Under the pieces are notes generated by a model that was not told the origin of the DNA, did no database searches, and saw only the letters and a list, made by a program, of their open reading frames with translations. Of a DNA stretch of 64,000 nucleotides, positions 1 through 8,470 are shown piece by piece. Location: the NCBI RefSeq assembly GCF_001544075.1, contig NZ_BCNT01000005.1:310001-374000 (forward strand). Direction: 5' to 3'. The position numbers were made by a program, and so were the translations under genes. Position 1 is the first letter of the stretch; every line of letters starts with the position of its first letter. The stretch comes from Comamonas terrae (GTDB lineage: Bacteria; Pseudomonadota; Gammaproteobacteria; Burkholderiales; Burkholderiaceae_C).

Positions 1-294
1 CTGGAGATCACGGACCTCAACCGGCTGTATCTGGAGCAGGAACAGCTGAACGTACAGCTCATGGGCCGCGGCTATGCCTGGCTGGATACGGGAACCCATG
101 ACAGTCTGCTGGAGGCTAGCCAGTTCATTGCCACGCTGGAGCAGCGGCAGGGGCTCAAAGTATCCTGCCCCGAAGAGATTGCATATCGTAACCAATGGAT
201 AGAGGCCGATCAGTTGGAAAGGCTGGCCCAGCCTCTGCTCAAGAACGGCTATGGCAAGTATTTGATGCAGTGCCTGAAAGGCGGTGTGCGATGA
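1..294 (+). CDS. rfbA: Glucose-1-phosphate thymidylyltransferase, 3' end (partial)
   Basis: This is the C-terminal part of RmlA/RfbA, which makes dTDP-glucose from dTTP and glucose-1-phosphate in the dTDP-L-rhamnose pathway. The frame is open from base 1, so the gene starts outside the window and only the last 97 codons are seen. The segment MGRGYAWLDTGTHDSLLEAS is the typical RmlA stretch before the C-terminal helices, and the tail YRNQWI...YGKYL fits the family end. The TGA stop overlaps the ATG of rfbC (ATGA), which indicates translational coupling in an rml operon. Identification is firm from motif memory and from the neighbouring gene. Confidence 0.93.
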   Translation: MEITDLNRLYLEQEQLNVQLMGRGYAWLDTGTHDSLLEASQFIATLEQRQGLKVSCPEEIAYRNQWIEADQLERLAQPLLKNGYGKYLMQCLKGGVR

Positions 295-848
295 AAGTGA
301 CCCCCACGGCCATTGCGGATGTGCTTGTCATCGAGCCCAGGGTGTTCGGCGATGCCCGCGGCTTTTTCATGGAAAGCTTCAATCAGCAGGCGTTCAATGA
401 AGTAACCGGCACCTGCCTGGACTTTGTCCAGGACAACCACAGCCGTTCAAGCCGCGGTGTTTTGCGCGGCCTGCATTATCAACTGGACCCGCATGCACAG
501 GGCAAGCTGGTGAGGGTGACCAGCGGCGCTGTCTTCGATGTAGCCGTGGATATCCGCCAAGGATCAGGCACTTTCGGCAAATGGGTGGGGGTCGAGCTGA
601 CGGCGGAAAACCACAAGCAGCTCTGGATCCCCCCGGGGTTTGCCCATGGCTTTGTGGTGCTCAGCGAAACGGCCGATTTCCTCTACAAGACGACGGCCTA
701 TTACGCCCCCCAGTCGGACCGGGGCATTCTGTGGAACGATCCGCAGATCGGCATCCGGTGGCCCGATCTGGGCATGGAATTCGTGCTCTCGGACAAAGAC
801 ACCAGGCAGCCTTTGCTCAAGGATGCCGAGGTTTTCGCTGCGCGCTGA
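291..848 (+). CDS. rfbC: dTDP-4-dehydrorhamnose 3,5-epimerase
   Basis: RmlC epimerises dTDP-4-keto-6-deoxyglucose at C3 and C5, the third step to dTDP-L-rhamnose. The 185-residue product has the family's usual length and cupin fold signature: RGLHYQ near residues 59-64 with the probable catalytic base His62, then KLVRV, DVAVDIR and WIPPGFAHGF. I chose the ATG at 291, which overlaps the rfbA stop, over an upstream in-frame start, because RmlC homology begins with this Met and the 4-base overlap is typical of the operon. A short gap with no clear terminator separates it from the convergent LysR gene. Confidence 0.95.
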   Translation: MKVTPTAIADVLVIEPRVFGDARGFFMESFNQQAFNEVTGTCLDFVQDNHSRSSRGVLRGLHYQLDPHAQGKLVRVTSGAVFDVAVDIRQGSGTFGKWVGVELTAENHKQLWIPPGFAHGFVVLSETADFLYKTTAYYAPQSDRGILWNDPQIGIRWPDLGMEFVLSDKDTRQPLLKDAEVFAAR

Positions 849-870
849 CAAGGCGCAGGCCTGCTTCACT

Positions 871-1737
871 TCAGGCCTGCCGTTGCTGCGACAGCGCCAG
901 AAAGCCCTCAATGAGCCCGGCTGCGCGGCGCTCGCGCAGGCAATAGAGATACTCGGGCAGCCTCGGCACGGCTCCCTCTAGGGGGAGAATGACCAGTTCC
1001 GGATGGGCGGAGGCCTCATGCCGGGCAAACACGCTGATACCCATATTGCGTATCACGGCCTCGCGTATGGCTTCGCGGCTGGCGATCTCGAAAATGCGCT
1101 GCGGCACCACTCCGGCGGTGGCCAGCATCTGTTCGGTGAGCTGGCGCGTCATCGAGCCGCGCTCGCGCAGGATCAGGGTCTCGTGGGCAAGGGACTCGAC
1201 CGGGACCGAAGGCCGGGATGCCAGCTTGTGGAGGCGATGGACCACCAGGGCCAGAGGGTCCTGTCCCAGTTCGATTCTGCTCAGGCGCGGGTCGGCGTCC
1301 AGGTGAGAGGATGTGGCGAGATCCACCTGGTATTCGAAGAGAGCCTGGATCATCTGCCTCGAATTGCCGTTCACGATGCTGATATCCACCCGGGGAAACC
1401 GCTGCTGATAGCGATGGATGATGTCCAGCACATAGAACGGCGCAGTGGCGCCGATGCGCAGGCAGCCCTGTCCTATGTCGCCGGACTGGCGCAGCGAAGC
1501 CTCCACCTGAGCCGTCTGCAGCAGCAATTGCTCGATCTGCGGCAGCAGGCGCAGGCCCGCGTCCGTAATGGCAAGGCGTCCGCTTTGGCGCGCAAACAGC
1601 TCCACTTCATAAAGTTCTTCCAGCGCCTTGATCTGCGCCGTGACCGTGGGCTGGCTCAGTCCCAGCTGCCTTGCCGCCTGGGTGATGCTGCCCAGGCGCG
1701 CGGTCCAGAAAAATGATTTGAGCTGTGTGACAAACAT
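871..1737 (-). CDS. LysR-type regulator of the 2-aminoethylphosphonate locus
   Basis: A 288-residue LysR protein with an N-terminal winged helix-turn-helix (about residues 1-60; QLKSFFWTARLGSITQAARQ, then LSQPTVTAQI) and a periplasmic-binding-like effector domain. It is divergent from the aminoethylphosphonate importer, which is the arrangement of the known AEP-catabolism LysR subfamily, so it probably controls that operon and itself. Start ATG at 1737 is chosen because the HTH begins there; an open frame continues upstream to 1890 but that part has no LysR features. The effector is inferred to be AEP or a catabolite and cannot be read from the sequence. Confidence 0.85.
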   Translation of the reverse strand: MFVTQLKSFFWTARLGSITQAARQLGLSQPTVTAQIKALEELYEVELFARQSGRLAITDAGLRLLPQIEQLLLQTAQVEASLRQSGDIGQGCLRIGATAPFYVLDIIHRYQQRFPRVDISIVNGNSRQMIQALFEYQVDLATSSHLDADPRLSRIELGQDPLALVVHRLHKLASRPSVPVESLAHETLILRERGSMTRQLTEQMLATAGVVPQRIFEIASREAIREAVIRNMGISVFARHEASAHPELVILPLEGAVPRLPEYLYCLRERRAAGLIEGFLALSQQRQA

Positions 1738-1973
1738 GGGCGTCGTGACGGTGTTGCTGCATGGGTGGGACAACCGTACGCCGATTGTGATTCGCCGCAG
1801 CAGGCCGAATGGCATTTGGGTGCGGCAAAGCACCCAAATTTTCCAATGCCGCCCTTCGGAAATTTCAGTTCCGTGACACGGCAGTTTCACACCGGTTTCC
1901 TACAGTTCCAGCAACCCATGAAGGCTTGGCCTTTGTGGCTGATTCACTTTTGCCGTTGATTGGACTGTCTGCC
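1738..1973. promoter_or_regulatory. Divergent promoter region with nested inverted repeat (candidate LysR operator)
   Basis: The region between the divergent LysR and importer genes holds a perfect inverted repeat: ATTTGGGTGC (1814-1823), a 6-base spacer, then GCACCCAAAT (1830-1839). Outside it lie GGCATT (1811-1816) and AATGCC (1845-1850), giving a longer dyad. Position between divergent genes and symmetry suggest the binding site of the LysR protein. I could not assign -10 and -35 boxes with confidence. Confidence 0.5.
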
Positions 1974-3020
1974 ATGCGCCACGCTGTTGTTTCCTGGTCT
2001 CGCCGCTTCACCCTGGCCGCTGCAGCGGCTTGCACCCTGCTGGGCCTGGCCTCTGCGGCCCATGCCGCCAAGACCGAGCTGCTGGTCTATTCGGCCCTGG
2101 AGGCCGACCAGATCAAGGCTTACAAGACTGCCTTCGAAAAAGCCCATCCCGAGATCGAGCTCAAGTTCGTGCGCGACAGCACCGGCATCATCACGGCCCG
2201 CCTGCTGGCCGAAAAGGCCAATCCGCAGGCCGACGTGATCTGGGGCGTGGCGGCCACCTCGCTGATGCTGCTGGACAAGCAGGGCATGCTCCAGCCCTAT
2301 GCACCCAGGAATCTGGCCAAGGTCCGCGCCAATATGCGCGATCCGCAGGCCACCCCCACCTGGGTGGGCATGGACCTGTGGTCCTCGGCCGTATGCTTCA
2401 ACACCGTGGAGGCTGGCAAGCGCAAGCTGAGCACGCCAGCCAGCTGGGCCGATCTGACCCGGCCCGAATACAAGGGAAGCATCACCATGCCCCATCCGGC
2501 CTCCAGCGGCACAGGCTATCTGATGGTGGCTGCCTGGCTGCAGATCATGGGCGAGGAAAAAGGCTGGGCCTATATGGACGCGCTGCACCAGAACATCGGC
2601 GTCTACACCCACAGCGGCTCCAAGCCCTGCCGCCAGGCCGGCGCGGGCGAGTTTCCCGTAGGCCTGAGCTTCGAATACCGCGCCAGCAAGACCAAGAAGG
2701 ACGGTGCGCCCATAGACATCATCTTTCCCAGGGAAGGCCTGGGCTGGGACGTGGAAGCCACGGCCATCATGAAGTCCAGCAAGAAGCAGGAGGCTGCCAA
2801 GGTGCTGGCCGACTGGTCCGTGACGCCCGAGGCCAACAGGCTCTACGCGGCCAACTTCGCCGTGCTGGCCCTGCCGGAGGCCCAGGAAAAGCTGGAGTTC
2901 ATCCCCGCCAACCTTGAGTCCCTGCTGGCCAGGAACGATTTCAACTGGGCTGCCGCCAACCGCGAGCGCATCCTGGCCGAGTGGAGCCGACGCTACGAAG
3001 CGAAGGCTGAAAAAAAGTAA
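1974..3020 (+). CDS. phnS: 2-aminoethylphosphonate ABC transporter, periplasmic binding protein
   Basis: Binding component of an importer of the Fe(III)/AEP class (bacterial solute-binding family 1/6). The 348-residue product starts with a signal peptide: Arg-rich start, hydrophobic core (about residues 13-27) and an AHA cleavage site near residue 31. The mature protein opens with TELLVYSALEADQIKAY, typical of iron- and AEP-binding proteins of this class. The ATG at 1974 places the signal peptide correctly, so the longer upstream frame is not used. A GC-rich repeat follows the TAA immediately and separates it from the ATPase gene, which may give higher expression of this component. The substrate is inferred from the downstream FAD oxidoreductase and the fused permease. 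Confidence 0.82.
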   Translation: MRHAVVSWSRRFTLAAAAACTLLGLASAAHAAKTELLVYSALEADQIKAYKTAFEKAHPEIELKFVRDSTGIITARLLAEKANPQADVIWGVAATSLMLLDKQGMLQPYAPRNLAKVRANMRDPQATPTWVGMDLWSSAVCFNTVEAGKRKLSTPASWADLTRPEYKGSITMPHPASSGTGYLMVAAWLQIMGEEKGWAYMDALHQNIGVYTHSGSKPCRQAGAGEFPVGLSFEYRASKTKKDGAPIDIIFPREGLGWDVEATAIMKSSKKQEAAKVLADWSVTPEANRLYAANFAVLALPEAQEKLEFIPANLESLLARNDFNWAAANRERILAEWSRRYEAKAEKK

Positions 3021-3133
3021 GCACCCCCTGAGGCGCTGCGCGCCTTCCCCTCTCTCTATGCGCTTCGCGCTATGGGAGGGGGACGACAGCTTCGCTGCGG
3101 GGCGGCCCTTGCTCGCTGTCTCTGGCTTGGAGC
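3021..3133 (+). repeat. Stop-codon-abutting GC-rich repeat, copy 1
   Basis: Begins at the base after the phnS stop with CACCCCCTGAGGCGCTGCG, contains a hairpin with CCCCTCTC and GGGAGGGG arms around a GCGCTTCGCGC-like core, and ends with GCGGGGCGGCCCTTGCTCG plus CTGTCTCTGGC. The 19-base block recurs exactly in copies 2, 3 and 4. There is no U-tract, so it is not a classical intrinsic terminator. Confidence 0.85.
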
Positions 3134-3161
3134 GCGCCACCTATTTCTTGCCCGTTGAAAG

Positions 3162-4256
3162 ATGCACATGCTGCGCATAGACCAAATCGCCAAGCAGTAC
3201 AAGGAAACACCCGTGCTGCGCGGCATTGCCCTGTCGGTGGAGGCGGGCGAGTTCGTGAGCCTGCTGGGGCCGTCCGGCTGCGGCAAGACCACGCTGCTGC
3301 GCATTCTGTGCGGCATCGAGCAGGCGGACGAAGGCCGCATCCTGTTCCTGGGGGATGACATCACCCGCTGGCCGGCCGCGCGACGCGGCTTTGGCGTGGT
3401 GTTCCAGAGCTATGCACTGTTTCCCAATCTGACGGCCGCGCAGAATGTGGCCTTCGGCCTCAAGGGCTTGCCTGCGGCCTGGGTTCGGGAGCGGGTGCAG
3501 GAAATGCTGGCCCTTGTGGGCCTCTCGGCCCAGGCTCAGCGCTATCCGGCCCAGCTCTCGGGTGGCCAGCAGCAGCGCATTGCGCTGGCGCGCGCACTGG
3601 CGCCGCAGCCACGCCTTTTGCTGCTCGACGAGCCGCTGTCGGCCCTGGATGCCCAGGTGCGTACCGAGTTGCGCAGCGAAATCCGCCGGCTGCAGCGCCA
3701 GTTGGGCATTGCCTCCATCATGGTCACGCATGACCAGGAGGAGGCCCTGTCCATGGCCGACCGCGTGGTGCTCATGCACCAGGGGCGCATCGAGCAGCAG
3801 GGCTCGCCCGAACAGCTCTATGCCCAGCCGGCCAGCCGCTTTGCAGCCGGCTTTGTGGGCCGCATGAACCTTCTGCCCGCCGTGGCCGGCAGCGGCGACG
3901 TGGTGCACGTAGGCGAAACGAGGGTGGACTGCCGCACCCGGGGCTTTGCGCCCGGGGACGCCCTGCTGGTGGGCGTACGCCCCGAGAGCGTGGTACTGCA
4001 CCCGGCCCAGCCCGCGGCGCTGCCCAATCTTTTCCGGGCGCGCGTGGTCGAGACCTCCTTCCTCGGCCCCATGGCCCTGGTGCGCGTCTTCTGCCCTGCG
4101 CTGCAGTGCCAGATCGATGCGCAATGGCCGTTGCGCCACGATGCCAGGCTGCCGGACTGGCTGCAGGGCGAGGTGCTGCTGGAGCTGCCAGCGGCAGCCT
4201 TGCAGCCGCTGGCAGCTCCGGAGCTTTCCCAGGCCAACTTGCGGAGGGCTGCATGA
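3162..4256 (+). CDS. phnT: 2-aminoethylphosphonate ABC transporter, ATPase
   Basis: ATP-hydrolysing subunit of the AEP importer, 364 residues. Walker A GPSGCGKTT is at residues 36-44, followed by the Q-loop, the signature SGGQQQRIALARAL, Walker B LLLLDEPLSALD and the H-loop MVTHDQEEA. After about residue 240 there is a C-terminal TOBE-type regulatory domain (VGVRPESVVL). The start at 3162 (MHMLRID) could equally be the internal Met at 3168. The stop overlaps the permease start (ATGA at 4253), so translation is coupled. The length fits the spermidine/iron/AEP class of ATPases. Confidence 0.87.
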   Translation: MHMLRIDQIAKQYKETPVLRGIALSVEAGEFVSLLGPSGCGKTTLLRILCGIEQADEGRILFLGDDITRWPAARRGFGVVFQSYALFPNLTAAQNVAFGLKGLPAAWVRERVQEMLALVGLSAQAQRYPAQLSGGQQQRIALARALAPQPRLLLLDEPLSALDAQVRTELRSEIRRLQRQLGIASIMVTHDQEEALSMADRVVLMHQGRIEQQGSPEQLYAQPASRFAAGFVGRMNLLPAVAGSGDVVHVGETRVDCRTRGFAPGDALLVGVRPESVVLHPAQPAALPNLFRARVVETSFLGPMALVRVFCPALQCQIDAQWPLRHDARLPDWLQGEVLLELPAAALQPLAAPELSQANLRRAA

Positions 4257-6037
4257 ATTCCTTGCCCATGACCTCCATCAACGCCGCAGTGGGCAGCCTG
4301 CCGGCGACCGCTGTGCCGGAGCGCGAAAAGCCGGCTCGCACCAGCCAGCCATCAGGGCCGGCCAGGCCGCGCCATCGCGCTCTCCATTGGGAGCATGTCT
4401 GGCTGGGCGTGCTGCTGCTGGGCATGCTGGGCGTGCTGCTGGCGGCCATTGCCTTGCCGGTGGGTGCGTTGCTCGGCCACAGCTTTCTGTCGGCGGACGG
4501 CAGCTTTTCGGGGGGGGCCCAATATCTGGCCTATGTGCGGATGCCCGGCGTGGGTCGGTCCCTGTTCAACAGCCTGTGGCTGTCGGCTGTCAGCAGCACG
4601 CTGTGCGTGGCCCTGGCATATGTCTATGCCTACGGCATCACGCGCAGCTGCATGCCGCTGGCGCGCCTGTTCCGCGCCGTGGCCCTGGTGCCGCTGCTGG
4701 CGCCGTCGCTGCTCATGGCCATCAGCCTGATCTACCTGTTCGGCGCCCAGGGCCTGCTCAAGAGCTGGCTGCTGGGCGGCACGGCCTACGGCCCGTTCGG
4801 CATCATCGCGGGCTCGGTGCTGTGGACGTTTCCGCATGCGCTGATGATTCTGTGCACCACGCTGGCTTCGGGCGATGCGCGCCTGTACGAGGCCGCGGCC
4901 ACGCTGGGCGCGGGCCGCTGGCGCAGCTTCTGCCAGGTCACGCTGCCGGCCAGCCGCTACGGGCTGATGATCGCCTGGACCGTGGTCTTCGTGCTGGTGG
5001 CCACGGACTTCGGCGTGCCCAAGGTCATCGGCGGCAACACGCAGATGCTGGCCACCGACATCTACAAGCAGGTCATAGGCCAGCAGAACCTGTCCATGGG
5101 CGCCGTGGTGGCCATGCTGCTGCTGGTGCCTGCGGGCCTGGCCTTTGCGGCCGAGCGCCATCTGCGCGCACGCCAGGCGGCCTCCATGGCCGTGCGCGCG
5201 GTGCCGCTTGCGCCCCAGCCCCATGCGCCGCTGGACCGCGCGCTGCTGGCCTATTGCAGCCTGGTCGCGCTGGCCATGCTGGCCGTGATGGGCACGGCCG
5301 TGCTGGCCTCGCTGGTCAGCTTCTGGCCCTACAACCTCGGCCTGAGCCTGAAGAACTACCGGTTCGACATGATGGACGGCGGCGGCTGGGCCAGCTACGG
5401 CAATTCGCTGCGCATGGCCACGGCCACCGCCGTGCTGGGTGCGCTGCTGAGCTTTGTCTCGGCCTATCTGGTGGCCAAGCCCTCGCGCTGGCGGCACACG
5501 CGCCAGTGGCTGCATGCCGTGGCCACGCTGCCCATGGCGGTGCCGGGCCTGGCTCTGGGCCTGGGCTACATCCTGTTCTTCAATGCCGGCGGCAATCCGC
5601 TGAACTTCCTGTACGGCAGCCTGTCCATCCTGGTGCTGTGCTCGGTGGCGCACTTCTTCTCGGTGGCCCACATCACGCAGCTGACGGCGCTGCAGCAGCT
5701 GGACGCCGAGTACGAGCGCGTGGCCGATTCCATGGGCGTGCCGTTCTGGTCGCTGCTGTGGCGCGTGCATCTGCCGGTGTGCCTGCCGGCAGTGATGCAG
5801 GTGGCCGGCTATTTCTTCGTCAACGCCATGACCACGGTCTCGGCCGTGGTGTTCCTGTACTCGCCCGAGACCACGCTGGCCTCGGTGGCCGTGCTGGCCA
5901 TGGACGATGCGGGCGACATCGCTCCTGCCGCCGCCATGGCCACGCTGATCTTCGCCACGGCCGCTGCCGGCCGGCTGCTGATCGCCTGGCTCGACGCCTG
6001 GATGCAAAAGCGCACCCAGCACTGGCGCCAGCACTGA
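4253..6037 (+). CDS. 2-aminoethylphosphonate ABC transporter, fused double permease
   Basis: A 594-residue inner-membrane permease with two binding-protein-dependent permease domains in one chain. The first half carries the EAA-type coupling loop AAATLGAGRWRSFCQVTLPA, the second RVADSMGVPFWSLLWRVHLP. About twelve hydrophobic segments are seen. Two-domain fusions are a known variant of the AEP importer (otherwise separate PhnU and PhnV) and of Fe(III) permeases. The start at 4253 overlaps the ATPase stop by four bases. The first roughly 45 residues are a polar Pro/Arg-rich cytoplasmic lead. Some uncertainty remains over substrate, since FbpB-type iron permeases look alike. Confidence 0.83.
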   Translation: MNSLPMTSINAAVGSLPATAVPEREKPARTSQPSGPARPRHRALHWEHVWLGVLLLGMLGVLLAAIALPVGALLGHSFLSADGSFSGGAQYLAYVRMPGVGRSLFNSLWLSAVSSTLCVALAYVYAYGITRSCMPLARLFRAVALVPLLAPSLLMAISLIYLFGAQGLLKSWLLGGTAYGPFGIIAGSVLWTFPHALMILCTTLASGDARLYEAAATLGAGRWRSFCQVTLPASRYGLMIAWTVVFVLVATDFGVPKVIGGNTQMLATDIYKQVIGQQNLSMGAVVAMLLLVPAGLAFAAERHLRARQAASMAVRAVPLAPQPHAPLDRALLAYCSLVALAMLAVMGTAVLASLVSFWPYNLGLSLKNYRFDMMDGGGWASYGNSLRMATATAVLGALLSFVSAYLVAKPSRWRHTRQWLHAVATLPMAVPGLALGLGYILFFNAGGNPLNFLYGSLSILVLCSVAHFFSVAHITQLTALQQLDAEYERVADSMGVPFWSLLWRVHLPVCLPAVMQVAGYFFVNAMTTVSAVVFLYSPETTLASVAVLAMDDAGDIAPAAAMATLIFATAAAGRLLIAWLDAWMQKRTQHWRQH

Positions 6038-6105
6038 CTCTGCATCGGACCGGGGACGCCCACACGGCCCCGGCTCCGCCTTCCTCTTTTCCCATTTCCA
6101 ACGAC

Positions 6106-7221
6106 ATGAAGAACTACGACCTGATCGTGGTGGGGGCCGGTATTGTCGGCCTGGCCCACGCCTATACCGCGGCCCGCAATGGCAGATCCGTGCTGGTGAT
6201 CGAGCGCGATGCCGCCTGCCTGGGCGCCTCCATCCGCAATTTCGGCTTTGTCACCGTGACCGGCCAGCGCCCCGGGGACCACTGGCGCCGCGCCATGCGC
6301 TCGCGCGAGGTCTGGGCGCAGATCGCACCCCAGGCCGGCATCGAGGTCGTGCACCACGGCCTGTGGCTGACGGCACGACGCCCGGCCGCTGCAGCCGTGG
6401 CCCAGGCCTTCATGCGCACCGAGATGGGCGAGGGCTGCGAGCTGCTGACCCCCGCCCAGGCCGCGCGGCGCCACCCGGCATTGCGCACGGAGGGCCTGCA
6501 ATCCGTGCTCTACAGCCCGCATGAGCTGCGCGTGGAATCGCGCACGGCCATACCGCTGCTGGCGTGCTGGCTGCAGCAGGCGCTGGGCGTGGATTTCGCC
6601 TTCAGCGAAGCCGTGCTCGAAGTGGCCACGCCGCGCGTGGTCACCTCGCGCGCCACCTACCATGGCGAGCGCGTGGCGGTCTGCAACAACGCCGACCCGG
6701 GCGGCCTGTTCGCGGGCGAATGGAAAAACGACGGCGTGCGCCTGTGCCAGCTGCAGATGCTGCGTGTGCGCCCGCAGGCGGGCTTTGCGCTGCAGGGCTC
6801 GGTCATGGGCGACCTGAGCATGGTGCGCTATGAAGGCTACAGCGAACTGCCCGAAGCGGCGGCGCTGCGTGCCGAACTGGAGCAGGACGAGGCCGCGAGC
6901 CTGGCCCACGGCATTCACCTGATCGCCGTGCAAAGCGCCGACGGCTCGCTGGTGGTGGGCGATTCCCACCATTACGGCGCGGCCCCGCAGCCATTTGCCA
7001 GCGACGAGGTCGACCAGTTGATGCTGCGCCACATGAACGAGGCGCTGCATGTGCAGGACGCCCGCGTGGTCGAGCGCTGGGTGGGCATCTATCCCTCATC
7101 GCCCGAGGTGCCCTGCATGGTCAAGGCCCCGGACGACGCCACGCGCGTGGTGGCCGTCACCGGCGGCTCGGGCGCCAGCACGGCCTTCGGCCTGGCCGAG
7201 GAAGTGTGGAAGGCCTGGTAG
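6106..7221 (+). CDS. FAD-dependent amine oxidoreductase of the AEP locus
   Basis: A 371-residue D-amino-acid-oxidase-fold protein. The dinucleotide-binding motif IVVGAGIVGLAHAY is at residues 7-20, followed by the acidic end of the second strand (VIERD) and the FAD-contact segment GASIRNFGF. The C-terminal block VTGGSGASTAFGLAEE is also FAD-binding. It is last in the importer operon and belongs to a family of FAD oxidoreductases found beside aminoethylphosphonate genes. By neighbourhood it may oxidise AEP or an N-alkyl derivative to phosphonoacetaldehyde. That reaction is an inference; no hydrolase for the product (PhnX, PhnA) lies in the window. Confidence 0.78.
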   Translation: MKNYDLIVVGAGIVGLAHAYTAARNGRSVLVIERDAACLGASIRNFGFVTVTGQRPGDHWRRAMRSREVWAQIAPQAGIEVVHHGLWLTARRPAAAAVAQAFMRTEMGEGCELLTPAQAARRHPALRTEGLQSVLYSPHELRVESRTAIPLLACWLQQALGVDFAFSEAVLEVATPRVVTSRATYHGERVAVCNNADPGGLFAGEWKNDGVRLCQLQMLRVRPQAGFALQGSVMGDLSMVRYEGYSELPEAAALRAELEQDEAASLAHGIHLIAVQSADGSLVVGDSHHYGAAPQPFASDEVDQLMLRHMNEALHVQDARVVERWVGIYPSSPEVPCMVKAPDDATRVVAVTGGSGASTAFGLAEEVWKAW

Positions 7222-7227
7222 GGCTTA

Positions 7228-8397
7228 CTACTGCTGTACGAACAGCGGTGCCAGCACCACGATGAGCAGGATCACGGCCAGCACGGCGAAGGCGATCTTC
7301 ACCCAGCTGTAGGGCCGCTCGCCCGCGATCTGGCCTGTGTAGCCGTTGGCCACGATCTGGTAGGTCTTGCGGCCGTAGGTATAGCCCACCAGCCAGACCG
7401 GCACCAGGATGTGCTTGAAGGTGCGGCCCGTGTACTGGCGCTGCACCTGCAGATTGCGCATGGTGTCGCCCGGCACCTCGCGCGCGCACAGGCTGCGCAG
7501 CTGGCCGTCCATGTCCTCTTCGTTGAGCTGGGCGGCCCGGGACAGGTCCACCTGGTAGCGCTCCACCGTCCAGCCGCGCACGAACTCCGGCGTATAGGGT
7601 TTGAGGTCGGTGGTGGTGGGAAAGGGTTCCACCTGGCGCAGCAGCTGCGGCTGCACGCCCACGGTGCCGGGCACCAGTTCGTCGTCGAAGAAATGCTGCA
7701 GGCTGCCCGAGGCCGGCTCCCAGCGCACATGCTGCACCTGCCGCGTCTGGGTGTTGCCGTTGCTGTCGCGGTAGGTTTCCGTGGTGTAGTAGTAATAGCC
7801 TGCATCAGCCTGCCATTGGGCCGAAGCGTGGGCATCGAAGGTCCAGTAGGGCAGGTAGACGCCGTGCAGCGTATCCGTCAGCGCGGCGCTCTTGAGCCGG
7901 TTGGGGGCGAACCAGCGGCTGCCGTACCACTGGCGGATGCGGTCGCGGATCTGCCCGTCGCTGATCTTGAACGGCAGAATGCTTTGCGGCGTGATGGCGT
8001 CGCTGCGCTCCTCGTGCGCGACAATGGCCGGCGAGCCGCAGAACTCGCAGCGCTGGGCCACCTTGCGGTCCAGGAAAACCGAGATGGCCCGGCAGTTCTG
8101 GCACTGCACTTCATAGCGCTCCTCGGCTCCCCAGCCGCGGCCGGTGGCAGGGTTGCGCAAGGCTTCGGCCAGATCCTGCTCCACCACCTCGCGGCCCAGC
8201 TCCTCGCGGGTCTCCTCGCTCCAGGGAACAACGGTGCCGCAATACGGGCATTTGAGGGCTTGGGCCTTGGCATTCCACTCGAGGTTGGCGCCGCATTCAG
8301 GACAGGGGTGCTTGCGCACCATGGCGGGCGCGGCGACCGCATCCCAGGTGGAGCCGGCGGAAGAGTTCGAGGAAGAGGAAGGGGCGGGCGCGCTCAC
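7228..8397 (-). CDS. Double zinc-ribbon protein with C-terminal membrane anchor
   Basis: A 389-residue protein with two CxxC...CxxC zinc ribbons: Cys32, 35, 50, 53 and Cys99, 102, 117, 120. A mixed domain (residues about 130-350) has conserved-looking segments LPFKISDGQIRDRIRQWYG, GVYLPYWTFDA and LVPVWLVGYTYG. A single hydrophobic helix closes the chain (about 365-386). The first 20 residues are Ser/Ala-rich. Such proteins are often annotated as TFIIB-type zinc-ribbon or, wrongly, primosomal N'-like proteins. No enzymatic motif is visible. It follows the SPFH gene on the same strand, so the two probably form a membrane-associated pair. Function unknown. Confidence 0.72.
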   Translation of the reverse strand: MSAPAPSSSSNSSAGSTWDAVAAPAMVRKHPCPECGANLEWNAKAQALKCPYCGTVVPWSEETREELGREVVEQDLAEALRNPATGRGWGAEERYEVQCQNCRAISVFLDRKVAQRCEFCGSPAIVAHEERSDAITPQSILPFKISDGQIRDRIRQWYGSRWFAPNRLKSAALTDTLHGVYLPYWTFDAHASAQWQADAGYYYYTTETYRDSNGNTQTRQVQHVRWEPASGSLQHFFDDELVPGTVGVQPQLLRQVEPFPTTTDLKPYTPEFVRGWTVERYQVDLSRAAQLNEEDMDGQLRSLCAREVPGDTMRNLQVQRQYTGRTFKHILVPVWLVGYTYGRKTYQIVANGYTGQIAGERPYSWVKIAFAVLAVILLIVVLAPLFVQQ

Positions 8398-8470
8398 GGT
8401 ATCGTCCAGTACAACGAGGCGCGGCGCCAGACCGGGGCCTGGCGCCGCAGAGGCTCAAGCTAGGGGAGGG

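Noticed and set aside
3021..3161. GC-rich hairpin after phnS as a classical intrinsic terminator.
   Set aside because: There is no U-run after the stem and the operon continues; it is treated as an interspersed repeat.
3946..6105. Open frame that continues upstream of the FAD oxidoreductase through the permease gene.
   Set aside because: The upstream part is out of frame with the true permease and lacks family features; FAD-protein homology begins at ATG 6106.
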